64,000 nt of DNA from JARFUG01 sp050485365 (GCA_050485365.1 JBJHBH010000005.1:14283-78282), one strand, 5' to 3'; positions 43,165 to 52,294 are shown, counted from the first letter of the stretch. Made by a program: numbers and translations. Notes: generated from the letters alone by a model not told the origin.

Positions 43165-43596
43165 TCAGCTCTCCAGGCTGCCGGGGTCGGCTCCTCCTTC
43201 GCTGAGCGGCAGGACGATCATCAGCACCCCCTCTTCACAGGCGGCGCGGATCTGTTCGCGGTCGATGTGGGGCGGCAGGGCGAAGGCGCGGCTGAAAGCG
43301 CCGCAAGGGCGTTCGATGCGGTGGTAGTGCCGGGCGTCCCTCTCGACGCGGCGCTCCCCCTCCACGAACAGGGTGTTTCCCTCCAGACGCAGCGAGATCG
43401 CCTCCTCCCCGACCCCCGGGACTTCCACGGCGATCACCACCCCCCGCTCGTCCTCGTAGATGTCGGCCAGGGGCTGCCAGTTTCCCTGGTCGGGAACCTC
43501 CGGCCCCGTCTCCTCTCGCCTGTGCTCGAACAGTCGGTCCATCTCGGCCTGCAGGGTACGCAACTCGGCCAGAGAGTCGATCTTCATCACGGACAT
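43165..43596 (-). CDS. Hsp20/alpha-crystallin family small heat-shock protein
   Basis: A 143-residue small heat-shock protein, an ATP-independent holdase. The alpha-crystallin domain spans about residues 40-133 (DIYEDERGVVIAVEVPGVGE; LFVEGERRVERD; FSRAFALPPHIDREQIRA; EEGVLMIVLP). The C-terminal I-x-I/V motif is not obvious. A GGAGAGG site precedes the ATG. It lies between aconitase and the AAA+/Lon protease gene, 62 bp after the latter's stop, which would suit a shared stress role. Confidence 0.85.
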   Translation of the reverse strand: MSVMKIDSLAELRTLQAEMDRLFEHRREETGPEVPDQGNWQPLADIYEDERGVVIAVEVPGVGEEAISLRLEGNTLFVEGERRVERDARHYHRIERPCGAFSRAFALPPHIDREQIRAACEEGVLMIVLPLSEGGADPGSLES

Positions 43597-43658
43597 GACG
43601 GCCTCTCCTCAAATGCAAGGGTGTCGGCCGATTCTTTGCCACAGCGCGCGCCCCTCTG

Positions 43659-46600
43659 TCAAGTCCCCTGCGCGAGCCCTTCATGCCGCTCGGGCACCTG
43701 CTCGTCCAATTGGAAAAGATCTTCGAAACTGCCGTACCCTTTGTCGCCGCGCTCCACATGGGCGCGGATCGCCAGCATGCGCCGACGCACCTCCTCCTCG
43801 GCCAGGCGGCGCAGGTGCGCCTCGCGCCCCTCCAACTCGCGGCGCTTCTCCGGATCGGGGGTGAGGCGCTCCAGATCGTAGCGGCGACGCAGGTCGATGA
43901 GCTCGTTCAGGTCGCGAAAGTGGGCCTCATCGATGAAGAAGACCTCGGGGACAAGGGACGAGAAGCTGCGCACGCCGCGGATTTCGCGCCCCTCCATCCG
44001 GTAGGCGTCGAGGACCTCGGGCTCCAGATCCATGTAGTTCTGCTGCGGCATGTACATGCGCGAGAGGTACTGCAGAACCTTCTCCGTCTTCTTGCGGTGT
44101 CCGCCGATGATGACCGAGGCGCCGACCTCCCCCTTTTGCGCCCCCTTGATCCAGGGGGCTCCCGTGATGCCGAAGTCGTTCAGGACCGGCAGAGACAGAA
44201 GGACCGAGAGGGTGTTGATGGCCAGGGCGAACCCCGCCGAGGGGCCGCCGACATTGTAGGAGGCCGACAGAAGCTGGTGGTGCAGGGTGTAGCCGTCGAG
44301 AAACTCCCCCAGCACCCGCGCCACGTTGAACTCGGGACAGAGCGCCTGCAGGTAATTCTCGGTGAGGGTCAGCGCCTCGCGGGCGCTCTGGTGGGTCATC
44401 TGCACCGCCAGATCGAGCTCGGCGGCCCCCGGCGCGGTGGAGGAGACCGCCCCGGTGACGACGATCTTCTCCGGAAAGACGCGGTAGACGAGCGACGAGG
44501 CGATGGGCAGAAGGACCCCGGTGGTGTCGTTGGCCCCCACCCCCACCACGAAGCCGACCTGGGGCTCGCGCGACAGCTCCGTCTCCAGAAACTGATCGAG
44601 CTGCTGCTTCCCTTTTCGCGTCGGCGAGGCGGCGAGCTGGATGCGCGCGCTCTGCAGGTGCCAGCGGGTCACCGGGAAGGTCCCCTCCTCGCGCATTTTC
44701 ACCAGCAGCGCGGCGACCCTGTCCAGATGCGCTGTCAGGGCCTCCTCCCCCTGGCGCGCCCGCATCGCCAGGGCCGGATCGCCGGCGGCGCTGTCGAGAA
44801 GTCCCAGCAGGATCTTGTAGTTGAAGCGCACGAAGCGCTCCTTCTCCTGCTCGCTCCCCCGCACCGCCTCCATCAGCTTGACCACGACCTCCATCTCGGT
44901 CCCCCGCAGGGTGCGCACCTTCTCGGCGAAGGAGGTGAAGTCGGCGGGGGTCTCGCACAGGCTGCGGGCGGTGCGCACCATCTCGGCGTAGGAGAGCCCC
45001 TCCTCCAGCGGGAGCCCGGCGAGCTCCTTGCGCATGATGCGCAGCGCGTCCTCGTCGCGCATGTGGCCGACGACGTTGAGGACCTTCAGGCGTTTGGAGC
45101 GGATCAGGGCCGGATCGAGGATGTCGATGCGGTTGGTCGTCAGGACCGTGAAGACGCGGTTCAGCGGCGCTTCACCGTCGATGATGGAGAGGAACTTGTT
45201 GGTCACCTTGTCGTAGGGGCTCCCCCCCGTCTGCGAGCGCCGGGGGGCCACGGCGTCCCCCTCGTCGAAGAAGACCATGCTCGGCGAGAGCATCTTGGCG
45301 ATGTCGTAGACCTTCTCCAGGTTCTCCACCATCCCCTCCAGGGGGTTGATCGGATCGGTCAGATCGCTCAGGTTCACCGAGACGTCCTGCACGTCGCGGT
45401 TGTCGCCGAGCCAGGCGCGCACCATGTACGTCTTGCCCGAGCCCGGGGGGCCGGTGAGAACGACCCCCTTTTCCTCGCTGACGTTGTAGTACAGGGCGTT
45501 GTTGGCCATCTCGGAGAACTCGTTCTTGATCGCCCCGATGTAGTCGCCCCACTGGATCCCCCGGTCCATCTGCCCCACCACCTTGTTGTAGAGCGAACCG
45601 TAGACGTTGCGGGCGACCGCCTTGAGGGCGTCGCGCACCAGGAACTGGTCGTCCAGGTATTCGGAGCGAAAATCCCCCTTCATGGAGATGATCGAGTCGA
45701 TGAGGCGCCGCACGTAGGCGGGGGTGATGCGCAGCGAGCGCTCGCGGAAGATGGGGTGGAGCTGCTCCACCGTGCGGGTGAGGAGCTCCTCGCAGATGTC
45801 GAGCTCTTCGCGGCTCTTGCGCTTGAGCTCCATGCGGATGACTTCGCGCATGTTCTGCGGCTCGATCCAGTGCTCGCCGATATCGACAATGAGACCGCGC
45901 TCCACGAAGCGCCGGTAGATGGCGGGATCGAACTGCTCGGGCTGGTCTGAGGTGGCGATGAGCAGACAGTCGCGGCGGGCGTAGACGATCTCGTCGATGA
46001 GGATGTTGGCCGCATCGACGAGCGAGTTCTGCTGCCCTTTGACGGTGCTCATCTGATCGGGGCGGCCGAAGGCGCTGTGGGCCTCCTCCAGATGCCGGAT
46101 GGAGGGGCGCTTGGGGTCCCCCATCGCCTTGCGCAGGAAGTTCCCCGGCTCGCCGGCCCACGCCGTCTGGTAGTCGTTGGGGGTGATCATGGCGTAGTCG
46201 ACCAGGACCCCCTCCTCCTCCAGGACCGAGAGGGCCTGGGCGATCCGCTCGCGGAAGATGTACTTGATCACCGGCAGGCGCGACAGGGTGCGAAGGCGCT
46301 CGGCCTTGCGCCGCCGCTCCATGCGCAGCGCCAGCTCGGGGTCGACGTCCTCGAGGCTGCGCCAGAACGGCTCGTTGGCCAGCACCTCCTGCTTCTTCGC
46401 CTTCAGGTCGATGACGGGGCGCACCTCCGAGCCGAAGATCGCCTCTTCGATCGCCTGCTTGACGGTGGCGCTCTTACCGCTGCCCGAGCTGCCGATCACC
46501 AGCACCAGCGGGGCGCGCGGCACCGAGGGATCCTCGGTGTATTCCTTCAGGATGTGGGCGTGATAGATCTTCTCGAACGTCTCGCGAAAGCGCGGCGGCA

Positions 46601-46976
46601 CGAAGATGTCGGCGGTGCGCCGCTCCAGCAGGTAGGTCAGGTAGTGGTAGTCGTGCCAGTCGACCTCGCGCTTGAGGATCTTCTCCCACGTCGCCGAGGC
46701 GTTGCGCGAGCCCGAGACCTCGATGCGGCGGCGCCAGTCGCTGAGCGCCTCGGGGTTGCGCAGGAACTTGAAGCTGCGCTCGACCGGAAAGAACCACCGC
46801 AGAAAGGCGCGCAGAAAGTCGAAGGCCGAGCGCGACGGATCGTACTGCCGCAGGCGCCGCAGGACGAACAGGCGGGTCTCGAAGGTCCAGCCATCGACTA
46901 GCGCCTCAATCTGCTTGATGCGCTTCTCCGAGAGCCGGACGTAGACCGGGCTGCGTGTTTTGCGGATTTTCGACAT
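43659..46976 (-). CDS. Tandem AAA+ ATPase with C-terminal Lon-type protease domain
   Basis: An 1105-residue protein. AAA+ domain 1 has Walker A IGSSGSGKSA (161-170) and ILIDEI (325-330). AAA+ domain 2 has GPPGSGKTY (509-517), Walker B MVFFDEGDA (567-575), TTNRIDILDPALIRSKRL as sensor region. The last third is Lon-like: NVGGPSAGFA holds the catalytic serine (Ser913), and IIGGHRKKTEKV the likely lysine (Lys963). No transmembrane helix and no Lon N-domain is seen. It should be an ATP-powered protease. Its start overlaps the upstream SPFH gene by 71 bp, suggesting a membrane-bound complex of both. I know of no described system of this layout. Confidence 0.85.
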   Translation of the reverse strand: MSKIRKTRSPVYVRLSEKRIKQIEALVDGWTFETRLFVLRRLRQYDPSRSAFDFLRAFLRWFFPVERSFKFLRNPEALSDWRRRIEVSGSRNASATWEKILKREVDWHDYHYLTYLLERRTADIFVPPRFRETFEKIYHAHILKEYTEDPSVPRAPLVLVIGSSGSGKSATVKQAIEEAIFGSEVRPVIDLKAKKQEVLANEPFWRSLEDVDPELALRMERRRKAERLRTLSRLPVIKYIFRERIAQALSVLEEEGVLVDYAMITPNDYQTAWAGEPGNFLRKAMGDPKRPSIRHLEEAHSAFGRPDQMSTVKGQQNSLVDAANILIDEIVYARRDCLLIATSDQPEQFDPAIYRRFVERGLIVDIGEHWIEPQNMREVIRMELKRKSREELDICEELLTRTVEQLHPIFRERSLRITPAYVRRLIDSIISMKGDFRSEYLDDQFLVRDALKAVARNVYGSLYNKVVGQMDRGIQWGDYIGAIKNEFSEMANNALYYNVSEEKGVVLTGPPGSGKTYMVRAWLGDNRDVQDVSVNLSDLTDPINPLEGMVENLEKVYDIAKMLSPSMVFFDEGDAVAPRRSQTGGSPYDKVTNKFLSIIDGEAPLNRVFTVLTTNRIDILDPALIRSKRLKVLNVVGHMRDEDALRIMRKELAGLPLEEGLSYAEMVRTARSLCETPADFTSFAEKVRTLRGTEMEVVVKLMEAVRGSEQEKERFVRFNYKILLGLLDSAAGDPALAMRARQGEEALTAHLDRVAALLVKMREEGTFPVTRWHLQSARIQLAASPTRKGKQQLDQFLETELSREPQVGFVVGVGANDTTGVLLPIASSLVYRVFPEKIVVTGAVSSTAPGAAELDLAVQMTHQSAREALTLTENYLQALCPEFNVARVLGEFLDGYTLHHQLLSASYNVGGPSAGFALAINTLSVLLSLPVLNDFGITGAPWIKGAQKGEVGASVIIGGHRKKTEKVLQYLSRMYMPQQNYMDLEPEVLDAYRMEGREIRGVRSFSSLVPEVFFIDEAHFRDLNELIDLRRRYDLERLTPDPEKRRELEGREAHLRRLAEEEVRRRMLAIRAHVERGDKGYGSFEDLFQLDEQVPERHEGLAQGT

Positions 46977-47916
46977 GTCTGGAAGCCGTTCCCTTTGCGC
47001 GCCCCGGCTCCGGAGCCGGAAGCACGACGGACGGAGAGACGCTGCTGTTGTTGAGGACGAAGGTGTTCTGGCCTGTCTGGTTCTTCTCGTAGGCGGTGGC
47101 CCACTTTTGCTGGTTCAAAAAGTCGAAGAGGGCCTGATCGCTCCCCGGACCGAGCCCCAGCGACTTGCGGAAATCGCGGATCGCCTCGCTGTAGGCGGCG
47201 TAGAGCTTCAGGGTGCGGCTCGCCTCCAGGTCGGCGGCGTAGTTTTCGGCCTCGGCGATGAGCTCGCGGCGCTTCTTCTCCTCGCTCGCCTCGGCGAGCC
47301 TCTCGCCGAAGCGGGTGTCGCGAAGGACGAAGGAGACGATCTCGATGCCGTACTTCTGCTCCAGGATCGGTCCGCCGACGTTGATGGGGCGGCGTTTCAG
47401 ATCGAGGAAGATCTGGTCCTTGATCTCCTCGCGCTTGGAGATGAGGTCGTCGACGGTGCGGCTCTGCATGACGTCCTTGACGATGCCGTCGAAGTCGATC
47501 TGCAGCAGATTGATCGGCGTCTTGTTCTCGATCCCCCAGCGGTGCAGATCGACGATGCGGTAGGTGAGCATGGCGCTCGTCCACAGCGCCACGTTCCCGT
47601 GCGACATGATGCGGTGGACCTCGGGGCTGCCGCCGAGATACATCTCGGTATTCATCAGGGGGACTTCCTGCTCGATGCGGGTGAAAAACGGAAGCCGGGC
47701 GTGCCAACCGACCCGGTCCACCACGCGCCGGTCGCCGTAGAGATCCTCCAGGATGACCGCGTAGTTCGTCCGCACTTTGTAGATGGTCTTGGTGGCGTAG
47801 ACGAGGGCGATGCCGTAGTAAAGGACGAGCACTCCGATGACAAAGAGGAGCCCGCGCTTCAAGAAGGTGTTGATCCGCGCCCGCTGCAGCAGGCGATACC
47901 GCTGTTCAGCTTCCAA
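46906..47916 (-). CDS. SPFH/band-7 (HflK/HflC-like) membrane protein
   Basis: A 336-residue protein with one N-terminal membrane helix (RGLLFVIGVLVLYYGIALVY, about 21-41), an SPFH domain (TNYAVILEDLYGDRRVVDR; GWHARLPFFTRIEQEVPLMN; LTYRIVDLHRWGIENKTPIN) and a helical arm with EIVSFVLRDTRFGERLAEAS. SPFH proteins form large membrane rings; HflK and HflC cage the FtsH protease. The C-terminal 40 residues, encoded in the overlap with the AAA+/Lon gene, are low complexity. The start is TTG, supported by GGAGG 5 bases ahead. It is the first gene of a two-gene unit. Confidence 0.82.
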   Translation of the reverse strand: MEAEQRYRLLQRARINTFLKRGLLFVIGVLVLYYGIALVYATKTIYKVRTNYAVILEDLYGDRRVVDRVGWHARLPFFTRIEQEVPLMNTEMYLGGSPEVHRIMSHGNVALWTSAMLTYRIVDLHRWGIENKTPINLLQIDFDGIVKDVMQSRTVDDLISKREEIKDQIFLDLKRRPINVGGPILEQKYGIEIVSFVLRDTRFGERLAEASEEKKRRELIAEAENYAADLEASRTLKLYAAYSEAIRDFRKSLGLGPGSDQALFDFLNQQKWATAYEKNQTGQNTFVLNNSSVSPSVVLPAPEPGRAKGTASRHVENPQNTQPGLRPALGEAHQAD

Positions 47917-48146
47917 AACGACCTCCGGGAAAAATTCGAAAGAAGATCGAGACTATCAGATATTTTCGAAAATAAAACACCCCGAGCCCTGTTTCGCGAG
48001 GGGGTTTGAAGATGCCCTGCCCTCAATTATGAACACCGCCGCTTTTTTGTCAAACATTGTTTTACGCATATCCGGTTTGATTCGCCTTTTCCCGTGTGAT
48101 AAGGTTCTCACTAAATTTTAATCTTACCCCCCTGAAGGAGCCCCCC

Positions 48147-49262
48147 ATGCCGAGCACCGTCCATTTCGCCGACATGCGCGCGGATCACCGCGAAAACCTG
48201 CACGAAAAACTCGTCCGTCTCATCGATACCGCCGGCATCGACACGGTGGTCGGGCGCGGCGAACTGACCGCTCTCAAGGTCCACTTCGGCGAGAAGGGGG
48301 GACACGCCTACATCCGGCCGACCTTTTTGCGGCGCATCGTCGATCGGGTCAAGGGGCTCGGCGCCCGCCCCTTCCTCACCGACTCGTGCACCCTCTACCC
48401 GGGCGAGCGCAAGGAGGCGATCTCGGCGCTGGCCTGCGCCATCGAGAACGGCTTCGCCTACGCCGTGGTCGGCGCCCCCCTGATCATGTGCGACGGCCTG
48501 CGGGGACATTCGGCCCGGCGCGTGCCGGTTGAGGGGGAGATCCTTCAGGAGGTCGACATCGCCCTCGACATTCTGGAGGCCGACGCCCTCATCGCCGTCT
48601 CGCACTTCAAGTGCCACGAGCTCACCGGGTTCGGCGGCGCGATCAAGAACCTGGGGATGGGGTGCTCGAGCCGCGAGGGGAAGTTGGAGCAGCACTCCAA
48701 CGTCGCCCCGAAGGTGGCCGAGCAGTTCTGCAGCGCCTGCGCCGCCTGCCTCAAGGCATGCGTGCACGACGCCGTCTCCTTCATCGAAGGCAGGGCCCGC
48801 ATCGACGCCGAGCGCTGCGCGGGGTGCGGCCGCTGCATCACCGTGTGCGAAGAGAAGGCGGTCAAGGTCCAGTGGAACGAAGAGGCGCCGCTGGTGATGA
48901 AGAAGATGGCCGAGTACGCCAAGGGGGCTCTGCACGGGAAGGCGGGAAAGACCCTCTTCGTCAACTTCGTCACCCAGATCTCGCCCGCCTGCGACTGCTA
49001 CGGCCACTCGGACGCCCCCATCGTCCCCGACCAGGGGATCCTCGCCTCCACCGACCCCGTCGCCCTCGACCAGGCGTGCGCCGATCTGGTCAACGCCGCC
49101 CGGGGACTTCCGGGAACGGCTCTGAACGAAGGGATGGAGCCGGGCGGTGACAAGTTCCGCGGAGTGCACCCCGACATCGACTGGAAGGTTCAGCTGGAAC
49201 ACGCGGAGAGAATCGGGATGGGGAGCCGGCACTACGAGCTGAAAAAGCTCGAGCCGCTCTGA
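48147..49262 (+). CDS. DUF362 ferredoxin-domain protein
   Basis: A 371-residue protein of the DUF362 family. The N-terminal two thirds form the DUF362 domain (ALKVHFGEKGGHAYIRP; HFKCHELTGFGGAIKNLGMGC) and residues about 190-245 form a two-cluster ferredoxin (CSACAACLKACVHDA and CAGCGRCITVCEEKA). The family is widespread in anaerobes; no reaction has been assigned. AAGGAG lies 6 bases before the ATG. The 230-bp upstream region is AT-rich and probably holds the promoter. Confidence 0.85.
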   Translation: MPSTVHFADMRADHRENLHEKLVRLIDTAGIDTVVGRGELTALKVHFGEKGGHAYIRPTFLRRIVDRVKGLGARPFLTDSCTLYPGERKEAISALACAIENGFAYAVVGAPLIMCDGLRGHSARRVPVEGEILQEVDIALDILEADALIAVSHFKCHELTGFGGAIKNLGMGCSSREGKLEQHSNVAPKVAEQFCSACAACLKACVHDAVSFIEGRARIDAERCAGCGRCITVCEEKAVKVQWNEEAPLVMKKMAEYAKGALHGKAGKTLFVNFVTQISPACDCYGHSDAPIVPDQGILASTDPVALDQACADLVNAARGLPGTALNEGMEPGGDKFRGVHPDIDWKVQLEHAERIGMGSRHYELKKLEPL

Positions 49263-49377
49263 GAAGGATGGAAAGACTGAGTTAACGCACAAGAACACGA
49301 AGTGAAACAAGAAGGCGCAAAGAGGAAACCGGCAGGCCGGACCCCGTTGCGCTTTTTTCTTTGTTCAGGTCAAACCG

Positions 49378-49495
49378 TCTCACGCCCGTTCGCTTCGCTC
49401 ACTCGAGGCGCAGAGTTCGCAGAGAAGGCAAAGACAAGGGTTTTCTCTGCGGTCTCTGCGAGCTCTAGCGACTGCAAGGAGCGGGCGTGAGATGT
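49378..49495. repeat. Dispersed inverted repeat with CGCAGAG units
   Basis: CTCACGCCCGTTCGCTTCGC at 49378 pairs imperfectly with the end GCAAGGAGCGGGCGTGAG at 49495, with CTCTGCG/CGCAGAG between. The first arm is also found at 40232. No gene lies between 49263 and 49514. Confidence 0.55.
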
Positions 49496-49514
49496 CTTTG
49501 AGGGTTTCGAGGTT

Positions 49515-50138
49515 TCAAGAAGGGAAAAGCGTCAGCAGATCGCGCGGATTCTCGGCGCGGTAGTCGTGGGGGATGCCGCCGTCCTCGCCGATCCCCCAGG
49601 CGCAGAAGCAGGTGCGGATTCCGGCGGCGCGCCCCGACTTGAGGTCGGTGTGGTGATCGCCGATCATCACCGCCCCCTCCTTGGATACGCCCAGGGCGTC
49701 GAGGGCGCACAGGACCGGGGCGGGGTCGGGCTTTTTGGCGGGGCAGCTCTCGCCCCCCAGCACCACGGGGAAGTAGTGCAGCAGATCGAGCCCATCGAGC
49801 AGATCGCGGGCGAAGACGAAGGGCTTGTTGGTGACGACGGCCATCGGACGGTGCCGGTGCGCCTCGAGAAACTCCCGGATGCCGGGGTAGACGACGGTGT
49901 GCACGAGCAGGTTCTCGCGGTACAGCGCGAGGAAGCGCTCCAGACGCTCCTGACTGAACCACCCCTCGGGGAGGGAGCGTGTCATGAGCATCGTCGCGCC
50001 GTCGCCGATGTTGCGGCGCACCGTGGGCAGATCGAGAGGGGACAGATCGAGTTCGGCCCGCAGCAGATTGACCCCGGTGGCGAGATCGGCCACCGAGTCG
50101 ACGAGAGTGCCGTCGAGATCGAAGAGGAAGGTGTTCAG
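49515..50138 (-). CDS. gph: HAD-superfamily phosphoglycolate phosphatase-like protein
   Basis: A 207-residue HAD phosphatase, normal for phosphoglycolate phosphatase: motif I DLDGTLVDS (near residue 7), AVVTNKP as motif II, KKPDPAPVL as motif III and MIGDHHTDLKSGRAAG as motif IV. It removes phosphate from 2-phosphoglycolate formed during DNA repair or oxidation. There is no ATG, GTG or TTG near the start; CTG at 50138 overlaps the preceding stop (CTGA) and has GGCGGGG a few bases upstream, so a CTG start is proposed. Confidence 0.8.
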   Translation of the reverse strand: MNTFLFDLDGTLVDSVADLATGVNLLRAELDLSPLDLPTVRRNIGDGATMLMTRSLPEGWFSQERLERFLALYRENLLVHTVVYPGIREFLEAHRHRPMAVVTNKPFVFARDLLDGLDLLHYFPVVLGGESCPAKKPDPAPVLCALDALGVSKEGAVMIGDHHTDLKSGRAAGIRTCFCAWGIGEDGGIPHDYRAENPRDLLTLFPS

Positions 50139-51496
50139 AACAGCCCCGCCTCGCGCATTTTGAAGAAGAGGACGACGGCGACGGCGGTGGGTGAGATGTA
50201 GCGGATGGCGAAATGCCACACCGGGTAGACCCATCCGGCCCCTCCGGCGATGAGCTCCTCCTTCTCCTGCGAGCCGCTCCAGAACCAGCCGACGTAGATG
50301 GCGGTGATCAGCCCGGCGATGGGGAGGAGGAAGTTCGACGCGATGAGATCGGCCGAATCGAAGAAGCTCAGGGCGCCGATGAAAGTCCAGTCGGCCATGA
50401 CGTTGTACGACAGCGCCGTCGGGATGCCGACGACGAAGGCGAGAGCGGCGAGCGAGGCGGTCGCGGCGCGGCGGCTCCACCCCCTCTCGTCGATGAGATA
50501 GGCGACCTGGGCCTCCAGCAGCGAGATGGCGCTCGTCAGGGCGGCGAAGGACAGAAGGATGAAGAAGATGATGGCCAGAAACGGCCCTCCCGGGATCTGG
50601 GAGAAGACGACGGGGATCGTCTTGAAGATGAGCCCCGGCCCGCCGCCCGGTTCCATCCCGACCGAAAAGACGATGGAGAAGATGGCGAGCCCTGCCATGA
50701 CGGCGATGAGGGTGTCGAGGGCGACGATGCGGAAGCTGACCGAGAAGAGGTCCTCGTTCTTCGGCAGATACGACCCGTAGGTGATCATCGCCGCCATGCC
50801 GAGCGACAGGGTGAAGAAGGCGTGCCCCATCGCCTCGAGGATCGCGCCGGGGGTGAGGGCGGCGAAATCGGGGCGAAACATGAAGGCCACGGCGTCGAGC
50901 GCCCCCTCGCTCAGCATCCCATTGACGAAGAGCAGAACGAGCAGGGACAGCAGCAGCGGCATGAGGATCTTGCTCCAGCGCTCGATCCCCTTTTGCACCC
51001 CGCCGATGACGATGCCGAGACACAGGACGATGAAGACGAAGTGCCAGAGCGTCTGGCGCGACCCGCTTGCGATGAGGGCGTCGAAGATCCCCTCGATGGC
51101 CTCGGGCGACTCGGCGCTGAAGGCGCCGCTCACCGAGCTCACGATGTAGTCGAGGGTCCACCCCGCCACGACCGAATAGTAGGACAGAATGATGAAGGCG
51201 GCCAGAACGCTCGTCCACCCGGCCAGCCGCCAGGGGGAGCCCCGCCCGGAAAGGGCGGTGAAGGCGCCGACAGCACCTCGGCGGGTGTGGCGGCCGATCA
51301 TCAGCTCGGCCATCATGATCGGCAAACCGACCAGCACGATACAGCCGAGATAGACCAGGACGAAGGCGCCGCCTCCGTTCTCGCCGGTGACGTAGGGGAA
51401 CTTCCAGATATTGCCCAGCCCGACGGCGCTGCCGGCGGCGGCCAGGATGAAGCCGAGGCGGGTGGCCCACAGCGGCCGGGAGGAGGGGACGTTCAC
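50135..51496 (-). CDS. Sodium-dependent transporter (NSS family)
   Basis: A 453-residue integral membrane protein with about eleven helices. GSAVGLGNIWKFPYVTGENG (residues 22-41) is the signature first helix of neurotransmitter:sodium symporters, which in bacteria take up amino acids such as tryptophan, tyrosine or leucine. The GTG start overlaps the yggS stop by 4 bp. Both ends overlap neighbours, so it is part of a tight operon. Confidence 0.9.
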   Translation of the reverse strand: MNVPSSRPLWATRLGFILAAAGSAVGLGNIWKFPYVTGENGGGAFVLVYLGCIVLVGLPIMMAELMIGRHTRRGAVGAFTALSGRGSPWRLAGWTSVLAAFIILSYYSVVAGWTLDYIVSSVSGAFSAESPEAIEGIFDALIASGSRQTLWHFVFIVLCLGIVIGGVQKGIERWSKILMPLLLSLLVLLFVNGMLSEGALDAVAFMFRPDFAALTPGAILEAMGHAFFTLSLGMAAMITYGSYLPKNEDLFSVSFRIVALDTLIAVMAGLAIFSIVFSVGMEPGGGPGLIFKTIPVVFSQIPGGPFLAIIFFILLSFAALTSAISLLEAQVAYLIDERGWSRRAATASLAALAFVVGIPTALSYNVMADWTFIGALSFFDSADLIASNFLLPIAGLITAIYVGWFWSGSQEKEELIAGGAGWVYPVWHFAIRYISPTAVAVVLFFKMREAGLF

Positions 51497-52185
51497 GCGC
51501 GTTGCCTCTCGCCGAAGATCGCCGTTCCGACGCGCACCAGCGTCGCCCCTTCGGCGATGGCGACCTCGAAGTCGTGGCTCATCCCCATGGAGAGCTCGGT
51601 CATCTCGACCCCCACAAGCCCCAGGGCGGCGATGGTCTCGGAGAGCTCGCGCAGACGGCGGAAGAAGGGGCGCACCTCCTCGGGATCGTCGAAATAGGGC
51701 GGGAGGGTCATCAGGCCGCGGATGCGCACGTTGGGCAGCGCAGCGATCTGTCGCGCCAGCGCGATCAGCTCATCCTCCCCCGCCCCCGACTTGGTGACCT
51801 CCTCCCCCAGATTGACCTGCAGCAGGATGTCGACGGGGCGCCCCATCTTCTCCCACTGCCGGTCGATCTCGCGGGCGAGGCTGAGGCGATCGACCGAGTG
51901 GATCATGGCGACGCGGCCGCGCAGATATTTCACCTTGTTCGACTGCAGGTGGCCGATGAAGTGCCACTCGACCGGAGAGCGGACCTCCTCGCTCTTCGCC
52001 ACGAACTCCTGCACGTAGCTCTCGCCGAAGAGGCTCTGCCCGGCCGCGGCCGCCGCCTCGATCCGGTCGGCGCCGTGGGTCTTGGAGACCGCTACCAGGC
52101 GCACCGAGGACGGATCGCGTCCGGCGCGGCGGGCGGCATCATCGATCGTTGCGCGGATTTTCTGCAGGTTGTCTCGGATTGTCAT
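51493..52185 (-). CDS. YggS-family PLP homeostasis protein
   Basis: A 230-residue PLP-binding protein of the YggS/PLPBP family, which keeps vitamin B6 and amino-acid pools balanced. Lysine in LVAVSKTH binds PLP, and HFIGHLQSNKVKYL, IHSVDRLSLA, GLMTLPPYFDDPE and ELSMGMSHDFEVAIAEGATLVR are family landmarks. Start is ATG 52185 rather than the preceding TTG. It is followed by the Na+-dependent transporter with a 4-bp overlap. Confidence 0.9.
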   Translation of the reverse strand: MTIRDNLQKIRATIDDAARRAGRDPSSVRLVAVSKTHGADRIEAAAAAGQSLFGESYVQEFVAKSEEVRSPVEWHFIGHLQSNKVKYLRGRVAMIHSVDRLSLAREIDRQWEKMGRPVDILLQVNLGEEVTKSGAGEDELIALARQIAALPNVRIRGLMTLPPYFDDPEEVRPFFRRLRELSETIAALGLVGVEMTELSMGMSHDFEVAIAEGATLVRVGTAIFGERQRA

Positions 52186-52202
52186 CAAATCGTATCGGGT
52201 AT

Positions 52203-52237
52203 CGGGTTTCGGGTTTCGGGTTTCGGGTTTCGGGTTT
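52203..52237. repeat. Five tandem CGGGTTT heptamers
   Basis: Five perfect copies of CGGGTTT in the 110 bp between maf and yggS. Related partly degenerate units continue on both sides. Confidence 0.7.
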
Positions 52238-52250
52238 ATCGAGAGATTAT

Positions 52251-52277
52251 AAAAGGGTTTCCTGAAACCTGAAACCC
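52251..52277 (-). terminator. Terminator-like hairpin after maf
   Basis: On the minus strand GGGTTTC (52277-52271) pairs with GAAACCC (52261-52255), followed by TTTT (52254-52251). It would end or lower transcription after maf. Confidence 0.5.
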
Positions 52278-52294
52278 GATACCTGAAACCTTTT

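Noticed and set aside
40579..43881. 1100-codon open frame on the plus strand
   Set aside because: It is antisense to the YhcH, aconitase and Hsp20 genes; long antisense frames are expected at this GC content and the product has no recognisable motif.
43683..45950. 755-codon plus-strand frame
   Set aside because: It is antisense to the AAA+/Lon gene, whose motifs are clear in the other strand.
52203..52237. CRISPR array
   Set aside because: Heptamer tandem units without spacers and no cas genes.
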